64,000 bases of DNA. Origin: Lichenicola sp964247725. Lineage in GTDB: Bacteria > Pseudomonadota > Alphaproteobacteria > Acetobacterales > Acetobacteraceae. A model generated the notes under the pieces. That model did no database searches. It saw nothing but the letters and a program-made list of their open reading frames with translations, and was not told the origin of the DNA. The DNA is taken from the NCBI GenBank assembly GCA_964247725.1, contig CAXTVM010000003.1:97405-161404 (forward strand). The letters are read 5' to 3'. Positions within the stretch are counted from its first letter, which is position 1. Each line of letters begins with the position of its first letter. Positions 1-8,560 of the stretch are shown here, piece after piece. The translations under genes were made by a program, and so were the position numbers.

Positions 1-28
1 TCGGGGCCTGGCATGCTATAGGGGCCTC

Positions 29-634
29 ATGTCCCGCTTCAGCTTGTATTGCCTCTTCGCCCTGTCGCTCATGGCGCCGCTGCCGGCGGCGGCCGAGGCC
101 ATCCTGACTCCGGCCGACCGCGGCTGGGTCGCCCGCATCCAGGATACGCTGGGGGCCATCACCACGCTGAAGGGCCGCTTCCGGCAGACCGCACCAGACG
201 GTGCCGTCACCACCGGCACCGTCTGGCTCGACCGTCCCGGCCGCATGCGCTTCGAGTACGACAAGCCGAGCCCGCTGCTGCTGGTCGCCGGCAACGGCCG
301 GCTGGTGTTCACCGACAGCGCTCTGAAGCAGACCACCGAGATCCCGCTGGAGAAGACCCCGCTCGGGCTGCTGTTGCGCCCGAACCTCACCTTGTCCGGC
401 GACGTGGCGATGACCGGCTTCGACCACTCCGGCGGGCTGCTGCGGGTGACGCTGGTGCGCGCCGCCAGCCCGTCCGAGGGTAGCCTGACGCTGCAGCTGG
501 GCGACGATCCGGTGTCGCTGCAGGGCTGGAGCGTGGTCGATGCCGAGGGGCGGATCACCCGGATCGCGCTGTCCGGCCTGTCCGGCGGCGGCAGCATGCC
601 GCAGGCCCTGTTCGACACCGCGACCCCGGATTGA
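29..634 (+). CDS. lolA: Outer membrane lipoprotein carrier protein LolA
   Basis: LolA is the periplasmic chaperone that takes lipoproteins released by LolCDE and delivers them to the outer membrane. The 201-residue product has a signal peptide (about residues 1-22, hydrophobic core then PAAAEA). The mature part shows the LolA pattern: a 'LKGRFRQTAPDG' stretch near residue 48, 'GTVWLDRPGRMRFEYD' at about 62-77, then 'EIPLEKTPLGLLLRP'. Length matches the family. It is the first gene in the window and is followed 80 bp later by a small CsbD-like gene on the same strand; what lies upstream is not visible. Confidence 0.92.
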   Translation: MSRFSLYCLFALSLMAPLPAAAEAILTPADRGWVARIQDTLGAITTLKGRFRQTAPDGAVTTGTVWLDRPGRMRFEYDKPSPLLLVAGNGRLVFTDSALKQTTEIPLEKTPLGLLLRPNLTLSGDVAMTGFDHSGGLLRVTLVRAASPSEGSLTLQLGDDPVSLQGWSVVDAEGRITRIALSGLSGGGSMPQALFDTATPD

Positions 635-716
635 CCGGCGCGCCAGCTGGTCCCGGAACCGTGACCTCGCGGAGCCGTTGAAGGTCCGGAGACGTTCACT
701 CCGAAGGAGAGGGACC

Positions 717-899
717 ATGGACAAGGATCGCCCTGAGGGCATCGGCCACCAGATCAAGGGTGCCATCAAGGAAGGTGCCGGCAAGGTCACCGGCGACGCC
801 GGACTGGAGGCCGAGGGCAAGCTGGAGCGCACCGGCGGCAAGGTCCAGGAGGGCGTCGGCAGGGGCAAGGACGCGCTCCGCGACGTCACCGGGACCTGA
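717..899 (+). CDS. CsbD family small stress protein
   Basis: This 60-residue hydrophilic protein has the CsbD pattern: Gly/Lys/Glu-rich, with 'IKGAIKEGAGKVTGD' and 'EGKLERTGGKVQEGVG' repeats. CsbD-like proteins are general-stress proteins whose biochemical role is unknown. I start it at the ATG at 717, preceded by the strong Shine-Dalgarno AAGGAGAGG, although the frame is open further upstream over the end of lolA. No partner gene can be assigned from the context. Confidence 0.85.
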   Translation: MDKDRPEGIGHQIKGAIKEGAGKVTGDAGLEAEGKLERTGGKVQEGVGRGKDALRDVTGT

Positions 900-1052
900 C
901 GCGTCGGCGGCCGGCCTGGCACGCTCGGCGTTCCGAGCGGATCATCCCCGTGCTGGGCCGGACGCCCGCCTCCGTCCCGACCGCCGGACTACCGATGACC
1001 GCATGATCCCGCTTCAGACGACTTGTCCTTCCGCTGCGTCGGCTTTGGGCTG

Positions 1053-2285
1053 ATGTTTCGGACCGCACTCTACGGCGCCGACATCTTTACCGGCGACACC
1101 ATCCTGATCGGCCACGCGCTGCTGCTGGATGGCAGTCGCATTGTCGGCATGGCGCCGCTGCAGTCGCTTCCGCTCGACTCCCGCATGCAGCGGCTGGACG
1201 GGCTGTTGGCGCCGGGGTTCGTCGACCTGCAGGTGAACGGTGGCGGCGGCGTACTGTTCAACGCCGACCCCAGCCTCGACGCTCTCACGGCGATCGCCGA
1301 GGCGCACGCGCCGCACGGCACCACCGCGCTGCTGCCGACCTTCATCACCGATCACCGCGCCGGCATGCAGGCCGCCCTCGACGCGGTCCGGGCGGCGCTG
1401 TCGGCCGGCGTCCCTGGTATCGTCGGGCTGCATCTGGAAGGCCCGTTCATCGCCGCGGCCCGGCGCGGCGCGCACGATCCCGGCCTGATCCGCCCGATGG
1501 ACGAGGACGACCTGGCGATGATCCTCGGCAGCGGCATCGAGCGCCTGTTGTTGACGGTGGCGCCGGAGGTGGTATCGCCGGCGCAGATCGCGCGGCTGGT
1601 GGCCGGCGGGGTGGTGGTCAGCCTGGGCCACAGCGACGCCGATGCCGACGCCGTCGCGGTGGCGATCGACGCCGGGGCCACCGGGGTCACGCACCTGTTC
1701 AACGCGATGTCGCCGATGACCGCCCGCGCCCCCGGCATGGTCGGCACCGCGCTGGCGCGCGGCGAGGTCTGGGCCGGGCTGATCGCCGACGGGCACCATG
1801 TCGACCCGGTGGTGATGCGGGTGGCGCTGGCCGCCAAGCAGGGGCCGGGCCGGCTGCTGCTGGTCAGCGACGCCATGCCGCCGGCGGGGTCGGACGAAGG
1901 CGATTTCGTGCTGAACGGCCGCCGCGTCGGTCGGGACGCCGACGGACGGCTGACGCTGCCCGACGGAACCCTGGCCGGCTCCGACCTCACCATGGACCGC
2001 GCGGTTCAGCACGCGATCGTCGACCTGCGGCTACCGGTCGAGGAGGCGCTGCGCATGGCCAGCCTGTATCCCGCCCGCTTCATGCGCATGGAGGGCACCC
2101 ACGGCCGGCTGGAGGCGGGCCGCCCCGCCGACCTGGTGCTGCTGGACGGCGCCGCCGGATCCTTGCGCTGCTGGCGCGCCGGCGTCGAGTGGCCTCACTC
2201 CTCGGACACGGCCCGGGCCGCGTCCTCCGGCCCGGCCGCGATCGGCAGCCTGCCGTCCGCCGCCAGCTCCATCGCCCGCGCATAG
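1053..2285 (+). CDS. nagA: N-acetylglucosamine-6-phosphate deacetylase
   Basis: NagA removes the acetyl group from GlcNAc-6-phosphate, feeding amino-sugar and cell-wall recycling. The 410-residue protein has the family motifs: 'GFVDLQVNG' near residue 53, 'HLEGPF' near 126 (metal-binding Glu), 'LGHSDAD' near 191, 'THLFNAMSP' near 213 and 'LVSDAMPPAG' near 270. The ATG at 1053 gives the usual N-terminus; an in-frame TTG at 1023 would add ten atypical residues. No nagB or nagK is adjacent. The last 30 codons run into the 3' end of the convergent rsmI gene (91 bp shared); the family normally ends near 'RAGVEW', so this tail is probably unselected read-through. Confidence 0.9.
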   Translation: MFRTALYGADIFTGDTILIGHALLLDGSRIVGMAPLQSLPLDSRMQRLDGLLAPGFVDLQVNGGGGVLFNADPSLDALTAIAEAHAPHGTTALLPTFITDHRAGMQAALDAVRAALSAGVPGIVGLHLEGPFIAAARRGAHDPGLIRPMDEDDLAMILGSGIERLLLTVAPEVVSPAQIARLVAGGVVVSLGHSDADADAVAVAIDAGATGVTHLFNAMSPMTARAPGMVGTALARGEVWAGLIADGHHVDPVVMRVALAAKQGPGRLLLVSDAMPPAGSDEGDFVLNGRRVGRDADGRLTLPDGTLAGSDLTMDRAVQHAIVDLRLPVEEALRMASLYPARFMRMEGTHGRLEAGRPADLVLLDGAAGSLRCWRAGVEWPHSSDTARAASSGPAAIGSLPSAASSIARA

Positions 2286-3229
2286 ACCACCCGCCGCGGC
2301 AGGTTCACCACGCCCGCGACCAGCGTCGCCGCGTCCTTCACCGAGTGGCCGGCGAGGGCCGTGCGCAGCCGCCCGTCGAGGTCGCCGGCATCCGCCTCCT
2401 CCGGCGGCGGCGGGCCGATCAGCACGGTGATCTCGCCGCGCGCCGGCTGGGCGGCATAGTGCGCGGCGAGCCGGTCCAGGGCGCCGCGGCGGACCTCCTC
2501 GAAGCGCTTGGTCAGCTCCCGCGCCACCACCGCCTCGCGGGCGCCGAACGCCGCGTGCAAGTCGGCCAGCATCTCGGCCAGGCGGTGCGGCGCCTCGTGC
2601 CAGATCAGCGTCGCCGACAGCCCGGCCCGCTCCGCCGCCCGCAGCCGGCCGAACGCCTCCAGCCGCGCCGCCGAGCGGGGCGGCGGGAAGCCCGCGAACA
2701 GGAACGGGTGCGGCGGCAGCCCGGACAGGGTCAGCGCCGTGATCGCGGCGTTGGCGCCCGGCGCCGCGCCCACCGGGATGCCGGCCTCGATCGCCGCCCG
2801 CACCAGCCGGTAGCCCGGGTCGGACAGCAGCGGCGTGCCGGCGTCCGAGATCAGCGCGATGCGGCGGCCCGCCCGCAGCATGTCCAGCAGCGCCGGGATC
2901 CGCGCGCGCTCGTTGTGCTCGTGCAGGGGTTCGGTGCGGGCGGCGATGCGCTTGGCGGACAGCAGCCTGGCGCTGGTCCGCGTGTCCTCGCACAGCACCA
3001 GGTCGGCCGCGCGGAGGCAGGCAAGGGCGCGCTCGGTGATGTCGCCGAGGTTGCCGATCGGCGTCGAGACCAGGACCAGGCCAGGTGCGTCCGACTGTGC
3101 TAGGAGGTCAGGGGCGTCGGGGTCGGGTAGGACGGGCGCCGCGGCATCGGCCCCGAGCGCCGGCAGAACGGATTCGGGTGGGGCAGGGGAAGACAATGGC
3201 GGCTCTTCGGGCATCGCGGCACTCGACAT
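2195..3229 (-). CDS. rsmI: 16S rRNA (cytidine(1402)-2'-O)-methyltransferase
   Basis: RsmI 2'-O-methylates C1402 in the decoding centre of 16S rRNA using SAM. The tetrapyrrole-methylase fold is evident from 'STPIGNLGDITERAL', 'LCEDTRTSARLL', 'SDAGTPLLSDPGYRLV' and 'GANAAITALTLSGLP'. The N-terminus before 'LVLVSTPIGN' carries about 45 Pro/Ala-rich residues not typical of the family, so the start is uncertain: ATGs at 3229 and 3214 are candidates and neither has a clear Shine-Dalgarno. It is divergent from, and overlaps the 5' end of, the LpoA-like lipoprotein gene. An rsmI-lpoA neighbourhood is common in proteobacteria. Confidence 0.9.
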   Translation of the reverse strand: MSSAAMPEEPPLSSPAPPESVLPALGADAAAPVLPDPDAPDLLAQSDAPGLVLVSTPIGNLGDITERALACLRAADLVLCEDTRTSARLLSAKRIAARTEPLHEHNERARIPALLDMLRAGRRIALISDAGTPLLSDPGYRLVRAAIEAGIPVGAAPGANAAITALTLSGLPPHPFLFAGFPPPRSAARLEAFGRLRAAERAGLSATLIWHEAPHRLAEMLADLHAAFGAREAVVARELTKRFEEVRRGALDRLAAHYAAQPARGEITVLIGPPPPEEADAGDLDGRLRTALAGHSVKDAATLVAGVVNLPRRVVYARAMELAADGRLPIAAGPEDAARAVSEE

Positions 3230-4599
3230 CGCGGCACTGGGCGCGCGTCTCCCGCCGTCGTCAACGCGCGCGCCTCGCGGCCGCCGGGCCGGCACTGCGG
3301 CTCGGGCTGCTGCTCCCCGGCTTGGTCATCGCGGGCTGCGCCAACCTCAACCCGTTCGGCGCCGGCACCGCCGTGGCGCCGCCGCCGACGGTGCAGTCGC
3401 AGGCCGAGCCGGTCCTACCGTCGGCGCCGCTGCTGCCGCCGGCGCCGGGCCAGCCGAACGGGCCCGGCGTCGCCTTGCTGCTGCCGCTGACCGGTCCGAA
3501 CGGCCGGCTCGGCGAGACCATGCTGAGCGCCGCGAAGCTCGCCTTGTCCGGGCCAGGCTCGCCACGCATCGACGCCCACGACACCGCCGGCACCGGGGGC
3601 GCCGCGGCGGCCGCCCGGCTGGCGATCCAGAACGGCGATCCGATCATCCTGGGGCCGCTGACCTCGTCCGACACCGCCGAGGTGGCGCCGGTGGCGGCCA
3701 CGGTGCCGGTGCTGGCCTTCACCAGCGACGTGGCGCAGGCGCGGCCGAGCGTCTGGGTGATGGGGATCACGCCCGAGCAGCAGGTCCGACGGCTGGTGTT
3801 CGCGGCCAAGGCGGAAGGGCGCAGCCGGATCGCGGCACTGCTGCCGTCGAACGGCCTCGGCGACGCGCTGGCGGCCGGCCTCACCCAGGCCTGCCTCGAT
3901 GCCGGCCTGCCGCCACCCACCATCGTGACCCATGCCGGCACCCGCGACAGCATCGTCGGCAGCATGCGGCAGCTCTCCGACTACGCCACCCGGCAGGCGT
4001 CGGCCGCCCGGATCCCGGCCGCATCCGCGCCCGCTCCCGCGCCGGCGACCCCCGCCACCGGCGGCACCGGCCCGCTCGCCGCCGCCCCGCCTGCACCGCC
4101 GCCCCCCCCGCCGCCGCCCTTGCCGCCCCCGCCGTTCGACGCGCTGCTGCTGGGCGATACCGGCGTGCAGCTGCAGGGCGTGATCGAGGCGCTCCATCTG
4201 TCCGGCGTCGATGCGGCGCAGGTGCGGATCATGGGTCCGGGACTGTGGGGCGCGTTCGCCGGCAAGCTGCACGCGCTGGCCGGGGCATGGTACGCGGCTC
4301 CCGACCCGTCGGCCCGGCGCGGCTTCGTCCAGCGGTACGAAGCGGCCAACAGGGTGCCGCCGAAGCCGCTGGACGATTTCGCCTACGACGCGGCGGCGCT
4401 GGCGCGCAGCCTGGCCGCAGGCGGCTACTCGGTTTCAGCGCTCACCAGCGGCCAGGGCTTCGCCGGGGTCGACGGCATCTTCACCCTGAAGCCGGACGGC
4501 CACGTGCATCGCTCGCTGGCGATCTTCCAGATCCAGCCGGGCGGCGGCGGCGCCATCGTGCAGCAGGCGCCGCTTTCGGCGGCCGATATCGGGATCTAG
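3196..4599 (+). CDS. LpoA-like penicillin-binding-protein activator lipoprotein
   Basis: This 467-residue protein is a predicted outer-membrane lipoprotein with a periplasmic-binding-protein fold, related to the C-terminal part of LpoA, which activates PBP1a in enterics. The start at 3196 has AGGGGAAGAC upstream and leads to a basic N-terminus, a hydrophobic segment and the lipobox LVIAGC (Cys48). 'VALLLPLTGPNGRLGETML' and 'IILGPLTSSDTAEVAPVA' are typical of the fold. A Pro/Ala-rich stretch at about residues 268-315, with long proline runs, interrupts the fold. The function is inferred from family and from rsmI adjacency; the yraN and gshB genes that often follow are absent. Confidence 0.78.
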   Translation: MAALRASRHSTSRHWARVSRRRQRARLAAAGPALRLGLLLPGLVIAGCANLNPFGAGTAVAPPPTVQSQAEPVLPSAPLLPPAPGQPNGPGVALLLPLTGPNGRLGETMLSAAKLALSGPGSPRIDAHDTAGTGGAAAAARLAIQNGDPIILGPLTSSDTAEVAPVAATVPVLAFTSDVAQARPSVWVMGITPEQQVRRLVFAAKAEGRSRIAALLPSNGLGDALAAGLTQACLDAGLPPPTIVTHAGTRDSIVGSMRQLSDYATRQASAARIPAASAPAPAPATPATGGTGPLAAAPPAPPPPPPPPLPPPPFDALLLGDTGVQLQGVIEALHLSGVDAAQVRIMGPGLWGAFAGKLHALAGAWYAAPDPSARRGFVQRYEAANRVPPKPLDDFAYDAAALARSLAAGGYSVSALTSGQGFAGVDGIFTLKPDGHVHRSLAIFQIQPGGGGAIVQQAPLSAADIGI

Positions 4600-4606
4600 G
4601 GGCGAG

Positions 4607-4680
4607 GAAAGGCCAGGGGCCCTGCCCCTGGACCCCGCTGGAGCCAGCGGCTCCAGACCTGCATTCTGTTAAGGATCAGT
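4607..4680. repeat. Modular palindromic element, copy 1 (truncated left half)
   Basis: The left arm of the window-wide element is present: AAGGCCAGGGGC, the hairpin CCAGGGGC/GCCCCTGG, then GACCCCGC and a second hairpin CTGGAGCC/GGCTCCAG. The right half (CCCCAG...GCCCCTGGCCTT) is missing. It is replaced from 4694 onward by an unrelated inverted-repeat element. It starts 8 bp after the stop codon of the LpoA-like gene. Confidence 0.7.
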
Positions 4681-4693
4681 CGGGAAGAGCGCG

Positions 4694-4807
4694 GTGAGAA
4701 TGGGCTGTGCCGGATGAGAGCGCCGCGCAGCGGCACGGCCGGCGTGGCCATCGAGAACCGGGGAGCGCAGATGGCCACGTCGGATCGCCGGCACAGCCCA
4801 TTCTCAC
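4694..4807. repeat. 114-bp cloverleaf-like inverted-repeat element
   Basis: Perfect 20-bp terminal inverted repeats, GTGAGAATGGGCTGTGCCGG at 4694-4713 and its complement at 4788-4807, enclose 74 bp. Inside lie a 5-bp hairpin (GCCGC/GCGGC, 4722-4734) and a 10-bp stem (CGTGGCCATC at 4743-4752 with 4770-4779). Single-stranded DNA or RNA could fold into a three-way junction. The right arm overlaps the stop codon of the small minus-strand gene at 4804. It could be a miniature transposable element or a folded RNA; no second copy was seen in the window. Confidence 0.6.
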
Positions 4808-5172
4808 GCGGCGGCGATGGCGCCGCAGGCTAGGACTGGGCGGATGCAGTAGAGGGCGGCCTCGAAGCTGTGGAAGCTGCCGAGCTTGTGGTCGCGCACG
4901 TGGTCGACCACGAGCCAGCGCATGCCCTCCGGCCGGATCATGTAGGCCGGGTCGGCGTTCTCCCGCACCCAGACCAGCACGTGCTCGAGCATGACGGCGG
5001 AGTCGGTCGGCGTGCGCGGCGACACGTCGGCATCGCACAGCCCCATGGCGGCCCCGGCCTGGAGCCAGCGCATCAGGTAGGCGCGGTGGCGCGGGAGGAA
5101 GCGGAGCCGCAACGGGACGACGTTGGAGTTCGCAGGCAAGTCCAGCATGGGCGCAGGCACAGGCTTAGCCAT
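4804..5172 (-). CDS. Small conserved-looking protein of unknown function
   Basis: I do not recognise this 122-residue protein. It is preceded by the Shine-Dalgarno-like AAAGGG, 6 bp before the ATG at 5172, which I prefer to starts up to 5421 because the upstream residues are Arg-rich shadow sequence. The product is soluble and has a compact central part ('MLEHVLVWVRENADPAYMIR' followed by 'WLVVDHVRDHKLGSFHSFEAALYCI'). There is no signal peptide or membrane helix. Its stop codon lies inside the right arm of the inverted-repeat element at 4694-4807. It is flanked by the lipid A operon on the same strand but separated by about 160 bp. Confidence 0.6.
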   Translation of the reverse strand: MAKPVPAPMLDLPANSNVVPLRLRFLPRHRAYLMRWLQAGAAMGLCDADVSPRTPTDSAVMLEHVLVWVRENADPAYMIRPEGMRWLVVDHVRDHKLGSFHSFEAALYCIRPVLACGAIAAA

Positions 5173-5335
5173 CGGTCGACCCTTTGCGCGACGAGCCCGA
5201 TCCAGGAGCTCGCTATTTCGTGAGAAAGGTAACTGGCCCAAGATCGCGGTCGCAAGCGGAGTCTTCGTGACGGGCGGGCGCCAAGCAGTCGTTGCGAATC
5301 CTGCGGCCTGGCTGTGGCTGAATTGCAATGCCCCG

Positions 5336-6277
5336 TTACGTTTCCACTTTTTTCGACACCGCGTCCGCCTGGGCGTCGGTCCCGGTCCTCGGCCAGCGAC
5401 GGTGCAGCCACAGCCATTCACCCGGCCGGGCCCGGATCCAGCGTTCCAGCAGGTCGTTGACCTGCTGCGTCAGCGTGGCCAGGTCGGCGGCGCGGTCGCC
5501 GCTGTCGGGCAGCGCCAGCGGCGGCTCCACCACCAGCCGCAGCCGGGCCGGGCCGAGCCGCTCGATGCGGCCGGGGATCACCGGACAGCGCTCACGCAGC
5601 GCGATCGCGGCCAGCGCGGTCGCTGTCATCGCCGGCTGGCCGAACAGGGTGGCGCGGATGCCGTCGTTCATCTTCTGGTCGACCAGCATGCCGAGCGCGC
5701 CGCCGCGCGCCACGTGCGCCAGCGCCGCACGGGCGCCGCGCGCACCCTTGGCGAACAGCGGCATCGGGGCGCCGGTCGTCGCCTCGCGCAGCTCCCGAAT
5801 CAGACCATCGACCAGCGGATTTCCTGCCGCCCGGTAGAACGAGGCGACGCGGATGCCGCACTGTGCGACCGCCGCCGGCAGCATCTCCCAGTTGCCGAGG
5901 TGGCCGGACACGAACAGCACGGCGCCGCCGTGCTCGGCCTGCGCCCGCAGCACCTCCGCGCCGACCACCACCCAGCCGGGTCCGTCCGGCATGCCGTGGC
6001 GCAGCCGGCCCAGATGCGGGAACTCGGCCACGGTGCGGCCCAGATTGTCCCACACGTCCCGCACGATGCGGGCCCGGGCGGCCGCGTCCAGCTCCGGCAT
6101 CGCCAGCCGCAGGTTCGCGTCCGCCACCCGCGAGACCGGCAGCCTGGGGCCGACCAGCCGGCACAGCGCACCGCCCAGGTTGGAGGCGCGCACCGGTCCC
6201 AACCGCCGGAACAGCTCCAGCAGCAGCCGGGCCGCCAGCGCCTCCAGCCGCTGCAGCAGCGTCGTCCCCTTATCCAA
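5336..6277 (-). CDS. Lipid A biosynthesis acyltransferase (LpxL/HtrB family)
   Basis: This is the last gene of the lipid A/Kdo operon. The 313-residue protein belongs to the LpxL/LpxM lysophospholipid acyltransferases, which add secondary acyl chains to Kdo-lipid A at the inner membrane. The catalytic HX4E motif is at residues 126-131 (SGHLGNWE), followed by 'GMLVDQKMNDGIRATLFGQPA', the usual second block. The first 8 nt overlap the end of lpxK. I cannot tell from the sequence which acyl position it uses. Confidence 0.88.
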   Translation of the reverse strand: MDKGTTLLQRLEALAARLLLELFRRLGPVRASNLGGALCRLVGPRLPVSRVADANLRLAMPELDAAARARIVRDVWDNLGRTVAEFPHLGRLRHGMPDGPGWVVVGAEVLRAQAEHGGAVLFVSGHLGNWEMLPAAVAQCGIRVASFYRAAGNPLVDGLIRELREATTGAPMPLFAKGARGARAALAHVARGGALGMLVDQKMNDGIRATLFGQPAMTATALAAIALRERCPVIPGRIERLGPARLRLVVEPPLALPDSGDRAADLATLTQQVNDLLERWIRARPGEWLWLHRRWPRTGTDAQADAVSKKVET

Positions 6278-7256
6278 GGCGGTCCGTGATCCGGTCGAGC
6301 AGCGCCTCCAGCGCCGCCGGCTGCCGCCAGCGCAAGGCCACCCCCATCACCGCCACGTCCGGTCGCATGGCGGCCGGCAGCCGCACGGCGTCCTTCGGCG
6401 TGGTGACCAGGGTCGCGCCCAGCCGGTCCGCCTCGCCGCGGAGCCGCGCCAGCGCCGCCGGCCGGAACCGGTGGTGGTCTGGGAACGCGCGGCGGCCGGC
6501 TAGGGTCAGCCCCGCCACCTCCAGCGCGTCGAAGAACTTGGCCGGCCGCGCGAGGCCGGCGAAGGCCAGCAGCCGGCCTCCGGCGAGCCGGCCCGCCGCC
6601 GCCGGGTCCATCTCCAGCTCCGCTTCCAGCACCGGCAGCGCTCCGGGCAGGCTGGCGCGGACGCCGGCGCGATCGGCGCCGATCAGCACCGCCGCCGCGG
6701 CGCGGCCCGCCGCCGCTGCGACCGGCTCGCGCAGCGGCCCGGCCGGCAGCGGCCGGCCGTTGCCGAACCCGACCGCGCCGTCGATCACCAGCAGCGGCCA
6801 GTCCTGTACCAGCCCGGGGTTCTGCAGCCCGTCATCCATCAGCAGGATCCGGGCGCCGGCCGCAACCGCCGCCCGGGCCGCCGCGGCGCGGTCGCCGGCG
6901 ACCCAGCAGGGTACGGCCTCGGCCAGCAGCAGCGCCTCGTCGCCGACGGCTGCGGCGTCGTGCCGCGCCGGATCGACCCGCACGATCCCGGCCCCGCCGC
7001 GGCCGCCATAGCCCCGCGTCAGGCAATGTACCGCGACCCCGCGCGCGCGCAGACGTCGCGCCAGGTCGAGCGCCAGCGTGGTCTTACCGGCACCGCCCAC
7101 GCCGGCATTGCCGCAGCAGATCACCGGCACCGGCGCGCGCCAGCCCCCGCGCCGCAGCCGGCGCGCGGTGGCACGCACGGTCAGCGCGCCGAACGGCGCC
7201 AGCAGCGAGGCCGCCAGGTGCCGGTCGCGGTCGTACCAGAAGCCGGGCGCCTGCAT
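6270..7256 (-). CDS. lpxK: Tetraacyldisaccharide 4'-kinase
   Basis: LpxK phosphorylates the 4' position of the lipid A disaccharide. The 328-residue protein starts 'MQAPGFWYDRD', has the Walker A motif 'AGVGGAGKTTLAL' at about 51-63, 'RGYGG' shortly after, and 'LMDDGLQNPGL', the conserved DDGLQ block. The ATG at 7256 overlaps the waaA stop codon (TGATG), showing translational coupling. Length is normal for the family. Confidence 0.94.
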   Translation of the reverse strand: MQAPGFWYDRDRHLAASLLAPFGALTVRATARRLRRGGWRAPVPVICCGNAGVGGAGKTTLALDLARRLRARGVAVHCLTRGYGGRGGAGIVRVDPARHDAAAVGDEALLLAEAVPCWVAGDRAAAARAAVAAGARILLMDDGLQNPGLVQDWPLLVIDGAVGFGNGRPLPAGPLREPVAAAAGRAAAAVLIGADRAGVRASLPGALPVLEAELEMDPAAAGRLAGGRLLAFAGLARPAKFFDALEVAGLTLAGRRAFPDHHRFRPAALARLRGEADRLGATLVTTPKDAVRLPAAMRPDVAVMGVALRWRQPAALEALLDRITDRLG

Positions 7257-8560
7257 CACCGCGCCGGCAGCTGGTCGAGCAGCCGGCGCGCCAGCCGCGC
7301 CGCCAATCCCCCTGGCGATTCGGCGGCGGCACGGGCCGCGCCCGCCATCGCCCGGCGCCGCTCCGGCCGCGACAGCATCGCATCCAGCCAGCCCTGCAGC
7401 GCGGCCAGGTCGGCGGCGACGAACAGGGCGGCGGCCGCCTCCAGCCGGCGCATCTCGGCCGCGAAGTTCTGTAACCGCGGCCCGCTGGCGATCGCGCAGC
7501 CGAGCCGGGCCGGCTCCAGCGGGTTGTGGCCGCCGCCGCCCCCCGGCCGGCCGACGTCGAGGCTGTTGCCGACCAGCACGACGCCGCACAGCCGATACAG
7601 CAGCCCGAGCTCGCCCAGCGTGTCGCAGAGCCACAGCCCCGCTCCCGGCGGCGGGTCCTCGCCGGCCGCGCGCCGGCGGACGCCGCCCAGCTCCGCCGCG
7701 ATCGCCGGGCCGCGCGCAGGATGGCGCGGCGCCACCATCGTCAGCAGCCCCGGGTGGCGCGGCGCCAGCGCGCCATGCAGCCGGGCCGCGGCCGCCTCCT
7801 CGCCGGGATGGGTGCTGGCGGCGAGCCAGACCGGCCGCGCGCCCACCAGCCGGCGCAGCCGGGCCAGCTCAGCCTGCTCGACCGGCAGCGGCGCCGCCGC
7901 CTGCTTCAGGTCGCCGTCCAGCGTCACCGACCGCCCGCCCAGCGCCTGCAGCCGCGCCGCATCCTCGGCCGAGCGCGCGCCGATCCAGGCGAAGGCGGCG
8001 AACACCGGCCGCGCCAGCGGGCCGATGCGGCGCCAGGCGGCATGGCTGCGCGCCGACAGCCGGGCGTTCAGCAGCACCAGCGGGATCCGGCGCCGCCGGC
8101 AGCCGTCGATCAGGTTCGGCCACAGCTCGCTCTCGACCAGCACCGCGAGGTCGGGCCGCCAGCGGTCGAGGAAGCGGCGCATCCAGGACGGCACGTCGAG
8201 CGGCACGAACCGCAGCAGCATCCGCCCGCCATCCTCGTCGCCCATCAGGCCGTCCTCCGCCAGCCGCGCCTGCGCCAGCGTCTGCGCGCTGACGGTCGCC
8301 GTGGTCAGCAGCAGGTGCAGGGCGGGGTCGAGGCGCCGCAGCGCCGCCAGCAGCGGCAGCAGCGACAGCGTCTCGCCGACGCTGGCCGCATGCAGCCAGA
8401 CCAGCCGGCCGTCCGGCCGCACCGACGGATCGACGCCGCGGCGCTCCGGCAGCCGGTGCGCCAGCTCGCGGCCGGCCCGCAGCCGCCGGCGCAGCAGCAG
8501 CGCCAGCGCCGGCATCGCCAGCCGGGTGGCGCCGGCCCAGATCCGGAAGCCGATCGTCAT
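7256..8560 (-). CDS. waaA: 3-deoxy-D-manno-octulosonic acid transferase
   Basis: WaaA (KdtA) transfers Kdo residues to lipid IVA at the inner membrane. The 434-residue protein shows 'WLHAASVGETLSLLPLL' near residue 53, 'ESELWPNLI', 'NARLSARS', 'ASTHPGEE' and 'GNSLDVGRPGGGGGHNPLEPA', all characteristic. The start at 8560 overlaps the end of the upstream DUF374 gene by 4 nt, and its stop overlaps the lpxK start, so the genes are read as one unit. Confidence 0.94.
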   Translation of the reverse strand: MTIGFRIWAGATRLAMPALALLLRRRLRAGRELAHRLPERRGVDPSVRPDGRLVWLHAASVGETLSLLPLLAALRRLDPALHLLLTTATVSAQTLAQARLAEDGLMGDEDGGRMLLRFVPLDVPSWMRRFLDRWRPDLAVLVESELWPNLIDGCRRRRIPLVLLNARLSARSHAAWRRIGPLARPVFAAFAWIGARSAEDAARLQALGGRSVTLDGDLKQAAAPLPVEQAELARLRRLVGARPVWLAASTHPGEEAAAARLHGALAPRHPGLLTMVAPRHPARGPAIAAELGGVRRRAAGEDPPPGAGLWLCDTLGELGLLYRLCGVVLVGNSLDVGRPGGGGGHNPLEPARLGCAIASGPRLQNFAAEMRRLEAAAALFVAADLAALQGWLDAMLSRPERRRAMAGAARAAAESPGGLAARLARRLLDQLPAR

